In this document: positions 1-9,062 of the stretch, piece after piece
Layout: each line of letters begins with the position of its first letter
How positions within the stretch are numbered: position 1 is the stretch's first letter
Assembly: GCA_019359155.1 (NCBI GenBank)
Contig: JAHHHV010000069.1
Location: forward strand, 62,001-126,000
DNA length: 64,000 nucleotides
Direction: 5' to 3'
Source: Pegethrix bostrychoides GSE-TBD4-15B
Lineage (GTDB): Bacteria; Cyanobacteriota; Cyanobacteriia; Elainellales; Elainellaceae
Program-made: the position numbers and the translations under genes
The notes under the pieces: model-generated
Seen by the model: the letters and a program-made list of their open reading frames with translations, nothing else
What the model was told of the DNA's origin: nothing
Database searches by the model: none

Positions 1-3000
1 GTATAGGTGAAGGTTTCGGTGAGCGTTGTAGTTTCACTTAAACCAAGAACTGCTGGATTGCTGGGGTCTACAACATACTCATAGGTGCCGTCAGCATTAA
101 CCGTCAGGCTGCCATATTGGCTGTTGAAGGCTGTGCCCAGCGTTTTGTCGCTACCATCGAAGCTAATCTTAGTGACGTTGAGCGTATCACCTGTATCTAT
201 GTCGCTATCGTTATCTAGTAGGTTGCCTGTCGCCGCAGGTTTACCCACTGCCGTGGAGCCGTTGTCAGCGACTGCGACAGGATCATCGTTGGTGCCGTTA
301 ATTGTGATCTTGAGCGTGGTCTGATCGAAACCACCATAACCATCTGAAATCTGATAGCTATAGGTTTCGGTTAGGGTTTGACCAACGCCTAGCGTCTGCA
401 CTTCTAGATTGGCATTGTTGAGGCTGTAGCTGTAGGAGCCATCTGCATTGAGCGTCAGGTTGCCATAGTTGCCTGCTAGCGCATTGCCGACATTTGCCGC
501 ATTACCGTTTACCTGAGTGACGGTGAGAATATCGCTCTTGTCAGAGTCAATATCTTTGCCAACCCCACCCGCAATCACGTTGCCTGTGGCTGGGGTAGCA
601 ACATCTTCGGCAATGCTGTTGACATCCGCAACTGCAGTAGGCGCGTCATTCGTGCCGTTGATGGTGATAGTCAGTGTGGTGCTAGCTGTGCCGCCATTAC
701 CATCTGAGACGCTGTAGTTGAAGATTTCGGTGAGCTTGTCGCCGACGCTGAGTTCCTGAACGTCGGGTTTGCTGCTGTCGAGAACGTAGCTGTAAGTGCC
801 GTTGGCATTCAGCGTCAGATTGCCGTAGCTGCCGTTGACAGCGCTGCCCAATTTAGCCGGATCGCCATTGACTGCCGAGACACTTAGCGCATCGTTAGTG
901 TCTTTATCGGTATCGTTGGGCAGTACGTTGCCCATTGCCGGATTGAGCGCATCTTCGCTGATGCTGTTGACGTCGGCGACTGCGACTGGCGCATCATTCG
1001 TGCCCTCAATGGTCATGACAATGTTGGCTGTGCTGGTGCCGCCGTTTCCGTCAGAAATCAGGTAGCTGAAGCTGTCCGTGATCGATTCACCTATGCCCAG
1101 TGCCTGCACCGTGCCGTTGGCGTTATTGAGCAAGTAGCTGTAATCGCCGCTGGCGTTCACAGTTAGACTGCCGTAAAGTCCAGTGACGGCCTTGCCCAGA
1201 TTGGCTGCTGCCCCGTTGACCGCCGTGACATTCAGCGTATCGCCATCAACATCTGTGTCATTGGTGAGGGCGTTGCCAGTAACAGGATTCACAGCGTCTT
1301 CAGAGATGCTGTTGATGTCAAGATGAGCGACGGGCGCGTCGTTGATGCCGCCAACCGTAATGGTCAACGTGGCTGTACTAGTGCTGCCGTGATTGTCTGA
1401 AACCGTGTAGGTGAACGTTTCGGTGAGGGTTTTGCTAACGCCCAGCGCAATTACGGCTGGATTGTTGGGATCTGCGGTGTAGCTGTAGCTGCCATCAGCA
1501 TTTACTGTCAAGCTGCCATATTGGCTATTGAAGGCTGTACCCAGAAGCTTGTCGCTGCCGCCGAAGTTGAGTTGGGTAACGCTGAGCGTATCGCCCGTAT
1601 CCACGTCGCTGTCGTTGATTAACAGGTTGCCTGTCGCAGGAGGCTGACCCACAATGGTTGATTTGGCATCTGCAACGGCGACCGGCGCGTCGTTCATGCC
1701 GTTGATGGTGATGGTGAGCGTAGTGCTGGCTGTGCCGCCTTTACCGTCAGAGACAGTGTAGGTGAAGACTTCATCCGTCAATGATTGGCCAACACCCAAT
1801 GCCTGTACTGTGCTGTTGGTATTGTTGATGCTGTAGCTATATATGCCGTTAGCATTCAGCACCAACGACCCGTACTTACCAGCAATCGTTTGGCCGACAT
1901 TGCCTGCAACACCCTTGACTGCGCTGACGGTTAGCACATCACCTAAATCAATATCGCTGTCGTTTGGCAACACATTGCCCGCAGCTGGAGCAGTTGCATC
2001 TTCAAAGATAGAGTTAGTATCAGCAACGGCGACTGGCGCATCATTGGTGCCGGTAATTGTGATCGTGAGTTTGGCGCTATCGGTGAGGCTACCATCCGAG
2101 ATCGTGTAGTCAAACACCTCGTCAGTCAGGCTCTTGCCAACGCCTAGCTGCTGTACTTCTAGTTTGCTATTGTCGAGGCTGTAGATGTAGGAGCCATCTG
2201 AGTTGATTTTCAGAGTGCCATATTTGCCCATGAGCGTCTGGCCTACGTCACCTGCATTGCCGTTGACTGCACTCACCGTCAGACTGGTCAAATAGTTGTC
2301 TGGGTCGATGTCGTTGCTGCGAACATTGCCCGTCACGCTAGCAGCCTCTTCAGCAATTGTATTACTATCATCGATAGCATCTGGCGCGTCGTTCACACCA
2401 ATTACACTTATAGAAGTGCTAATGACGTTAGAAAGATTATTCGCGCCATTATTATCATTGACCTGGAAATCAATTTTTCTAGTGTTATCAGTGTCGTAAT
2501 TGGTGGGATTGTCGCTGGCAGAACTGAACATGGCTGACTGCATGACTTGCAGCAGGTTAGCACGAGTTGCTCCAGTGCCTGCCAGGGTATAAGAACCATT
2601 GCCATTATCGGTGACGGTAACACCCGTGCTGCCCACTGTAAAGCTAAGCTGGTCGCCTGTCCAGAAATCAGCAATTTTGACGGTAGCCGTCAGCAGGTCT
2701 GACTTTTCGTTGCGCGTAATCTCTACGTCACTGATATCTAACAGATTGCCGCCAATATTTACAGCAGCCAACTGCTCAGTGTAGTCTGATGCCGAACCAG
2801 CAGAGCCGTCGAGTATAGGCGCATCGTTGACTGGAGTAATCGAGGTAGCCAGCGTCGTTGTGCTGCCTGACCAGTTGCTCGTACCGCCAACGCTGCCAAG
2901 ATTAGCCGCACTGCTGAAGGTGACTGGGCTATCTGAGAAGCGAACGGTTAGCTGGCCAGGAGTACCGTTGTAGTCAGAAGCCGGGATAAATCGCAGTTTA

Positions 3001-6000
3001 GCATCAGTGGGAAGCAGGATTGCCGCCGTGTCAGAAAGGCCGCTCGTCGGAACAGATGTCCAGTTCGTGCCACCGTTAATTGAATATTGCCATTCACCCT
3101 CAGATGCTGTTGCTGCATTGTTTGTAATTGCAATGCCGCCGAATGCTGTCGAACTGTTGCCACCACCTGCAATGCTGCGCTTGTCATCGGTAATGTCTTC
3201 ATACTTAACGCTAAACAGGTTAGATACAGTATCACCTGCTGGGAGTAGCGTGTCTTCACCAACACCGACCAAAGTGGCAGCCGTAGTTGCATTGAGAATT
3301 GTCGGCGCGTCGTTCTGAGCTGTGACGCTTGCGCTAATGGTCACGTCATTATTAGACCAGGCGCTCGTTGGGCCTGTGACAAGACTTTTCTTATCAGTAG
3401 CGCTAGTACTTTCGGTAATCGCAACGCTACTATCGGCTAAACGGACTTTCAGAGTGCCAGGAGTACCATGAAAGTCAGCCGCTGGCACGAAGCGAATTTC
3501 GCGGTCAGCTCGAACCACGAGTGCGCTGCCAACTAATAAGCCACTGTCGGGGACATCAATCCAGTTGCCTGAAGCATCTTTAAATTGCCAGACCCCCTGA
3601 GCTGTTGTGTAGCTTGTGCTGCCAACAATCGCAATATAGCTTAGATCGGTTTTGGTATTGCCGCCACCGTTTGCAGTTTGGTTATCAGTATTGTCTGAAT
3701 AGTTGGCGTTAGTGATCAGCGACGAAATTACCGTGCCACTCGGATTCGTATTATCTTCTGTAACTGCACCTAAAGCTGCCGTGCCTGTTGCCACAGGACG
3801 GTCATTGACTGGATTAACGGTGATGAAAATCGATTTAGTATCTTCCTTCGCGCCGCCTGTTCCCGTATTGCCACCATCATTGATTGTGACATCCAGCTTG
3901 GCTTGTCCGTGATAGTTGGGGGTTGGCTTAAAGCGCAGGCCATCCAGCGCAGCGTTAATTTGAGCTTCAGTACCGCGAATCGTCATCAGGTCAGAGTCAG
4001 CGCCCGTAACAGTCGTTCCATCATTATTTGCCAGAGACAGAACGCCTTTATCAACCTTAACAGTCGCAACTAGATTACTGGCACCGAAATCATCTGGGTC
4101 GTTGACTAAAAATAGCTTACCTGCATTAGTAAACGTTACGAAGCTATCTTCATTCACACTAATCGAAGCGGTAGGCGCAGTCAGAACTGGTGCATCGTTC
4201 ACGCCAGAGATATTCACTACGATCGTTCTGGTGACCGTAGTAGATGCGCCAACGCTGCCTGTCCCTTCTGCTCCGTTGTTGCCATCATCTACCGTAACGG
4301 CCAGGTTAATCACTGCATCGACGTTGTAGTTCGCTGGCGTATAGCTTAAGTTATTTAGGGCGCTGTTGATGTCAGCCTGACTGCCTGTGATCGTCAGCGT
4401 GCCTGTGCCGTTGCCGCCAATCACAACGCCGCCGCCAGAACTATTCAAAGTTCCGTAAATGCTGCCATCTGAAGCTTTTTTGGCTGTAACTGTGACGGTT
4501 AGCTGATCTGATGATCCTTGAGCGATATCAATATTGTCATTGACGCTAATGGCTCCAGCGGCAAAGGTAAGGGGCGTAGCATTGTCGTTGTCAATCACCT
4601 GAACCGCCGTAGGTATCGTTAAGATTGGCGTGTCGTTTAGCGGATTAACGGTGATCACCACATCTTGACTGCCGCCTGCAGTTCCGCCACCTTCATCTAG
4701 CACCTTCACTGTTAGATTCAGGTTGCCGTTGAAGTTAGCAGTTGGTGCGAATCCCAAGCTCGCCAGCGCGGTGTTGATCTGGTCTTTTGTGCCCGTAAAG
4801 GTGAGTTTGTTGCTGCCGCTGCCTGCTGCACCTGTTGCGGTAAGGCTACCTGAACCTGCACCCACCGAAACTTCCACGGTTATGGGTCGCCCGAAATCAT
4901 CCACATCGCTGATCACGATTTTGTCGGTTTGCCCAATGCCGGAACTGCCGTTAAATAGCAGTGTGCCATCTTCATTTGCGGTTGCAGTTGCCGGAGCCGT
5001 GATAACAGCCGGATCGTTGACGCTAGAAGCGTTGATCGTGATGGTTTTGGTAACGATGTTGTAGCCAGGAGCAGCGCCAATCGGGTCAGGGCCACCGTTA
5101 TTCAGATCATTTGCTGTCACCTTCAGCGTCAGCGCGTCATCTTCGTCAATCGTAGTCTGGAGCTTCAAGCCGTCGAGCGCTGCCTGTACATCAGTCAGCT
5201 TGCCTTCAAGGGTAATTTTGCCATTACTCACAGGTGTAACGTTGAGGCCGTTGGTGGAGGCCAGCGTCAAAACTACATCATTGTATAAGTTACCGCCTTT
5301 TAGCACTTCCAGCGTCACTCGCATTACGTCGGTTTCACCCGACTGAAGCAGTACTAAATCGGGGTCAGTTACGATGATCCGGTTATTGTTGGCAGCATTA
5401 AACGTCAGGGTATCGCTGTCGATCAGAAACTGCGTTCCCGGCGTTGTCAGAACGGGTGCATCGTTGCTGGGCTTGATTTCGATATCGTAGGAACCGGGAA
5501 CCGAGGAGCCGCTACCGTCGCTGACCTGGAACTCAAATTTGTCGGCGGTGGTTTCAGAACCGTTGTGCTTGTAGGTAATCTTGCCTTCGTCGAGGTCTTT
5601 TTGGGTAAAGATACTGCTGACCGCAAGCGCCTGACCGCCTCGCAGCAGCTGACCGTTTGCTACGCCTTTGGTAATGCGGAACTGACGCTGCAAGGTGCTG
5701 TTGTCGGGGTCAAGATATTCAATATGCGCTTCGTTGCCTGCCTTACCGTCAGTGCCTTTGATTGAGCCTGTGCCGCCTTCGTCCACCACCAGCGACTTGC
5801 TGCTGTTGTAGTAAGGCAGGTCGTTGAGCTGAGCAATTTCAATATCGACTGTAGCGAGGTTGCTGGTGTTGTTGGCCGCGCCGCTGTCGTCATAGGCTTG
5901 TACCTTGAAGCTATCGGCAATTGTTTCGCCGCCGTCATGGACGTAGCGCAGCTTGCTGCCATCTAGCTCAGCTTTAGTCAGCAACGTGTTGATGTCGATG

Positions 6001-8705
6001 AGCTGCCAACTACCACTACGGAAGACTTCTAGCTTGCCATTAACAGGCAGATCAATCACTTTGAAGGTCAGAATATTGATCCTTGCGAACCCCTGCCCAG
6101 ACTTCTCACCGGAGCCGTCTACGTCTGTGACGGTGAAGACGACGTTACTCAGGTCGGTCATGCCGCCTTCCACCAAATAAGGCTTACCCTTGACCGAAAT
6201 CACGGGCGCATCGTTAAGCGGCGTAATATCTAGCTTAAATTCTTCCTCAAGCGTCACGTTAGTGCCGTCGCTGACCGTGAACTTGAAGCCGTCGATAAAG
6301 TCTTCGTCACCTGCATGTTCAAAGGTGACTTTGCCATCGTTGATATCTTGCTGAGTAAACGAGCCGAAGCGCGGCACCGTCACGCCATTGAGTTTAATCA
6401 CGCCGCTGGTGGGGGTTTGCGTGATCCGATAGACAAGCTGATCAGGCGCATTATCTACATCGCCGTATTCCAGCATTGCCTTCGTGATTGTCGCTGAACC
6501 TGCTTCAGTGGTCAGCACTTGGCCAACAATTACCTCAGTGGGAAAGGCATTGGCAGAAATCGTTGGCCCGCCGCTGTCTCCGGGGCCACCTGGAGTGGTT
6601 ACGGTAATGCTAAAGGTTAGCTCTTGCAGCTCGGAACCGTCTGCTTTCCAGATGCCACCATCGCGCTGCACACCGGGCTGTCCAGGCAGATATTCAGTGA
6701 TTTCGCTATCGCGGACTTTGAACTTGAAGCTATCGTTGAACGTTCCAGCTTGACCTTTAATAAAGGTGTATCGCAGTCTGCCGCTGTCAATGTCGTTTTG
6801 GCTGAAGCTAGCGCCTGGGGTGAGTCTGCTCCAAGCCCCGCCGCTGAATAGCTGCAATTTACCCAGCGTGCTGTCTACTGCCTGGGTCAAGGTATAGGTG
6901 AGTTGAGCCGTGCCCGAATCCAGATCGGAAACCTTCAGCTCATTGGCCGTGATTAGGCGCGTATACTGATCTTGACCGACCCCTACGCCATCTGGATCAT
7001 CGTTGGTGTTGTAGACTAGACCTGTGTTTTGGGTCAACAGCGGGTCGTCGTTGTTCGGCTTAATCTTCAGGATAATGGTGCTGGTGGTTGAACCGGGTGT
7101 GCCTGTGCCCCCGCCATCGTCCGTAACTTTGACGTTAAACATTACGTCCGGCGGATTGCCGAAGTTAGCGTCATTGCCATCATGGCTGTAGGTCAGCTTG
7201 GAGAGGTCAGCTGAGCTGAGGGTTTGATTCAGCATCACCGCAGTGCCGTTCAGCTTCAGGATGCCATCTGCGGGTAGCGATAGAATCTGAACGCTGTAGT
7301 TGGCCGCGAGCTGATCAGGATCGCTGATCGTCATGGAAACAGGCGCGTCAAGCTGACCTTCAAACAGGCTGTTGCTGCCGCCAACGGTGGGAAGCTGGTT
7401 GACCGGAGTAATATTAATTGGCATCGCGGTGGCTGCAATCGTGCCGCCCGCCCCGTCGTCGACCGTGAACTTAAACGCATCAGCCAGACCGTCGGGATCC
7501 GTGGTTTGGTTGCCCTTATGCTGATACTTGAGCTTGGCAATATCTTCGACTGAGAACAGCGATCCGACTACAAGCCGCGCCCCGTTCAGTAAGAGATCTC
7601 CCTTACCCGGCAGCTCAGTAATTTTAATCATCACCTGAGCATCGACGTTATCGACATCGACAATGCCGAAATTGCTGGCGGTGAAGGAGACCGATCCGCC
7701 TTCTAGTGCCGTCGCTGCCGAGAGTGCCAGCGTGGGTGCATCATTGATAGGCGTGATGTCAATCGCCACATCTTTAGTAGCTGTCAGGCTGGTGTCGTCA
7801 GTGACGGTAATCTTTAGGGTTTCTGTGCCTGAATAGTCATCTATTTGGCCGCTGACCGACAGCATTGTGTCGGTTGGGCTGTAGGTCATGCCGTTGAGGG
7901 CAGCGTTGATGTCAGATGCCAGCCCCGCTAGCGTCACGTTGCCAGAGCCATCTGCCGTCACCGTGAGACCAGCCGTCACAGCCAGATTGATCTGGCCGTG
8001 AGCAACCTGGAGCGTCACCGTGAGAATGCCGCCATCTGCATCTTCAATGGAAATACCCGAAATTGCTTGGGCTAGGCCTTCACCCGTGGCGCGGGTTACT
8101 TTAGTCGTGTCAGCTAGATCTGTAATCACTGGAGCCGCTAGCAGACCGGGATAGCTCGCCAAGACCTCTTGAGCAATCGGCAATTTGGCTTCCACTTGCC
8201 CCAGCTGATAGTTTAGCTTCCAGCTGCCGCCAAGCGCCGCGCTGCCGACTGGGTGAGTGGATGCGGCAATATTGGCTCCCGTAAAGCGGTGCAGCTTCTC
8301 AATGAATTCAGCGCCCGTATCTCCAGCCGCCAGACTACAGCCGTAGAGCGACAGCGACAGCGTCCGCTCCGCACAGCTCACCATCAGATCCCAGGCGTAG
8401 CGCTCTAGGGTGGTGAAATCGAGCTGGCTGTTGCCCAAGTGCAGAGATCCCGGCGTACTGTGCGCCAAGATATGCACTGCCGTAGCTGCGTCATACTGAT
8501 GAATTGCGGCAATCAGCTGCTCAACGCCATCTTGATCTGGGTCAAGTTGCAAGACTGCGGTCTGACCCTCAGCCACGCCTTCTACCGCCGAGGCTAGGAG
8601 CACGCTTTCAACACCCGCATCAATCACAACCAGCGTTTGAGCTTGGCTCGTTTCACCCATCCAGAGAGAAATTTGAGTTGGCGATTGGGCAAAATGGGTC
8701 GTCAT
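1..8705 (-). CDS. Giant DUF4347 / CSPG / cadherin / VCBS-repeat adhesin, C-terminus cut by the window edge
   Basis: One frame stays open from the ATG at 8705 to the left edge, giving at least 2901 residues. The N-terminus (about residues 20-185) matches the DUF4347 domain that opens many huge cyanobacterial surface proteins. About six CSPG/NG2-type repeats follow (residues 320-1075; motif F-x-x-x-D-I-x-x-G-x-x-x-Y-x-H-x-G). Next come cadherin-like repeats ending in N-D-A-P (about 1075-1620), two or three modules with the pattern PAADFHGTPG/RLADS (about 1620-1960), and then VCBS repeats of about 115 residues (DNA period about 350 bp) up to the edge. AGGA lies 7 nt before the chosen ATG. An in-frame ATG at 8843 would add 46 residues but has no Shine-Dalgarno sequence. 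The role is inferred as a secreted or surface-anchored adhesin. No type I secretion genes are in view. DUF4347 is seen; function is not proven. Confidence 0.9.
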   Translation of the reverse strand, partial: MTTHFAQSPTQISLWMGETSQAQTLVVIDAGVESVLLASAVEGVAEGQTAVLQLDPDQDGVEQLIAAIHQYDAATAVHILAHSTPGSLHLGNSQLDFTTLERYAWDLMVSCAERTLSLSLYGCSLAAGDTGAEFIEKLHRFTGANIAASTHPVGSAALGGSWKLNYQLGQVEAKLPIAQEVLASYPGLLAAPVITDLADTTKVTRATGEGLAQAISGISIEDADGGILTVTLQVAHGQINLAVTAGLTVTADGSGNVTLAGLASDINAALNGMTYSPTDTMLSVSGQIDDYSGTETLKITVTDDTSLTATKDVAIDITPINDAPTLALSAATALEGGSVSFTASNFGIVDVDNVDAQVMIKITELPGKGDLLLNGARLVVGSLFSVEDIAKLKYQHKGNQTTDPDGLADAFKFTVDDGAGGTIAATAMPINITPVNQLPTVGGSNSLFEGQLDAPVSMTISDPDQLAANYSVQILSLPADGILKLNGTAVMLNQTLSSADLSKLTYSHDGNDANFGNPPDVMFNVKVTDDGGGTGTPGSTTSTIILKIKPNNDDPLLTQNTGLVYNTNDDPDGVGVGQDQYTRLITANELKVSDLDSGTAQLTYTLTQAVDSTLGKLQLFSGGAWSRLTPGASFSQNDIDSGRLRYTFIKGQAGTFNDSFKFKVRDSEITEYLPGQPGVQRDGGIWKADGSELQELTFSITVTTPGGPGDSGGPTISANAFPTEVIVGQVLTTEAGSATITKAMLEYGDVDNAPDQLVYRITQTPTSGVIKLNGVTVPRFGSFTQQDINDGKVTFEHAGDEDFIDGFKFTVSDGTNVTLEEEFKLDITPLNDAPVISVKGKPYLVEGGMTDLSNVVFTVTDVDGSGEKSGQGFARINILTFKVIDLPVNGKLEVFRSGSWQLIDINTLLTKAELDGSKLRYVHDGGETIADSFKVQAYDDSGAANNTSNLATVDIEIAQLNDLPYYNSSKSLVVDEGGTGSIKGTDGKAGNEAHIEYLDPDNSTLQRQFRITKGVANGQLLRGGQALAVSSIFTQKDLDEGKITYKHNGSETTADKFEFQVSDGSGSSVPGSYDIEIKPSNDAPVLTTPGTQFLIDSDTLTFNAANNNRIIVTDPDLVLLQSGETDVMRVTLEVLKGGNLYNDVVLTLASTNGLNVTPVSNGKITLEGKLTDVQAALDGLKLQTTIDEDDALTLKVTANDLNNGGPDPIGAAPGYNIVTKTITINASSVNDPAVITAPATATANEDGTLLFNGSSGIGQTDKIVISDVDDFGRPITVEVSVGAGSGSLTATGAAGSGSNKLTFTGTKDQINTALASLGFAPTANFNGNLNLTVKVLDEGGGTAGGSQDVVITVNPLNDTPILTIPTAVQVIDNDNATPLTFAAGAISVNDNIDIAQGSSDQLTVTVTAKKASDGSIYGTLNSSGGGVVIGGNGTGTLTITGSQADINSALNNLSYTPANYNVDAVINLAVTVDDGNNGAEGTGSVGASTTVTRTIVVNISGVNDAPVLTAPTASISVNEDSFVTFTNAGKLFLVNDPDDFGASNLVATVKVDKGVLSLANNDGTTVTGADSDLMTIRGTEAQINAALDGLRFKPTPNYHGQAKLDVTINDGGNTGTGGAKEDTKSIFITVNPVNDRPVATGTAALGAVTEDNTNPSGTVISSLITNANYSDNTDNQTANGGGNTKTDLSYIAIVGSTSYTTAQGVWQFKDASGNWIDVPDSGLLVGSALVVRADREIRFVPAADFHGTPGTLKVRLADSSVAITESTSATDKKSLVTGPTSAWSNNDVTISASVTAQNDAPTILNATTAATLVGVGEDTLLPAGDTVSNLFSVKYEDITDDKRSIAGGGNSSTAFGGIAITNNAATASEGEWQYSINGGTNWTSVPTSGLSDTAAILLPTDAKLRFIPASDYNGTPGQLTVRFSDSPVTFSSAANLGSVGGTSNWSGSTTTLATSITPVNDAPILDGSAGSASDYTEQLAAVNIGGNLLDISDVEITRNEKSDLLTATVKIADFWTGDQLSFTVGSTGVTVTDNGNGSYTLAGTGATRANLLQVMQSAMFSSASDNPTNYDTDNTRKIDFQVNDNNGANNLSNVISTSISVIGVNDAPDAIDDSNTIAEEAASVTGNVRSNDIDPDNYLTSLTVSAVNGNAGDVGQTLMGKYGTLKINSDGSYIYSLDNSKLEVQQLGVGKSLTDEVFDYTISDGSLTDSAKLTITITGTNDAPVAVADTNSIFEDATAPAAGNVLPNDSDIDLGDVLTVSAVKGVAGNVGQTIAGKYGSLVLNANGIYSYSINNTNSTVQALGVGQSLTDEVFTYTVSDGKGGTASTTLTITINGMNDAPVAVADAKSTIVGQPPATGNLLINDSDVDTGDTLSVTQLNFGGSDKLLGTAFNSQYGSLTVNADGSYSYTADPNNPAVIALGVSKTLTETFTYTVSDNHGSTSTATLTITVGGINDAPVAHLDINSISEDAVNPVTGNALTNDTDVDGDTLNVTAVNGAAANLGKAVTGLYGSLTVNASGDYSYLLNNANGTVQALGIGESITDSFSYLISDGNGGTSTANIVMTIEGTNDAPVAVADVNSISEDALNPAMGNVLPNDTDKDTNDALSVSAVNGDPAKLGSAVNGSYGNLTLNANGTYSYVLDSSKPDVQELSVGDKLTEIFNYSVSDGNGGTASTTLTITINGTNDAPTAVADVNSIAEDVATPATGNVIAGGVGKDIDSDKSDILTVTQVNGNAANVGNALAGNYGNLTLNADGSYSYSLNNANLEVQTLGVGQTLTETYSYQISDGYGGFDQTTLKITINGTNDDPVAVADNGSTAVGKPAATGNLLDNDSDIDTGDTLNVTKISFDGSDKTLGTAFNSQYGSLTVNADGTYEYVVDPSNPAVLGLSETTTLTETFTY

Positions 8706-9062
8706 GTTGATTTCCTGAATGGAGTGAATACACAAAGTCTGATTGCTGTGAGCAGTGTTGTGGGGTGCTCGAATCGTCAAGGTCGTTTCCAGATGACTGC
8801 TGTTCATGGCATCAGAGTAGCGATTTAGATTCAGGCCGCTCATCGGTGCAAACAAGGGAAAGTTGAGCGTAGCTCTATTTGCCATCCGTAGCGCCACGGA
8901 TGAGCGAAAACGGATCTCCGCGAAATGGCTGAAGTGAAACCGCCATAATGCGGATCTTGCAGGAATTTTGGCGCATAAATCAACGGCACCTAAATCGCCA
9001 CAGAGCGATCCAGATGCCGTTGATTTATGCAGGGTTGATTTTTGCTAGCTAGAACCGCCTGC
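8706..9062. other. Intergenic leader of the giant adhesin, with hairpins
   Basis: This 357-bp gap lies between two leftward genes. It holds the long hairpin listed at 8973-9030 and a short stem-loop at 8883-8902 (arms CATCCGT/ACGGATG, loop AGCGCC). It also contains a possible in-frame N-terminal extension of the adhesin (from 8843). I compared the stretch around 8850-8920 with the c-di-GMP-I riboswitch pattern and it does not fit. No convincing -35/-10 pair was found. Confidence 0.5.
8973..9030. terminator. Long perfect hairpin downstream of the beta-helix gene
   Basis: Two 16-bp arms, GCATAAATCAACGGCA (8973-8988) and its exact reverse complement (9015-9030), enclose a 26-nt loop. The loop itself can form a small stem (ATCGC/GCGAT). 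The hairpin starts 33 nt past the stop of the leftward gene ending at 9063, so termination or mRNA 3'-end protection is the simplest role. There is no U-run on the minus side. On the plus side the arm is followed after a few bases by GATTTTT. It could also be a remnant of a small inverted-repeat element. Confidence 0.55.

Noticed and set aside
1-2400. CRISPR-like periodicity
   Set aside because: The 350-bp period is due to VCBS protein repeats with diverged DNA, not short identical repeats with spacers.
8850-8920. Possible c-di-GMP riboswitch in the adhesin leader
   Set aside because: GGCAAA and a small stem are present, but the GACGCAAAG part and the second helix of the GEMM-I pattern are missing.
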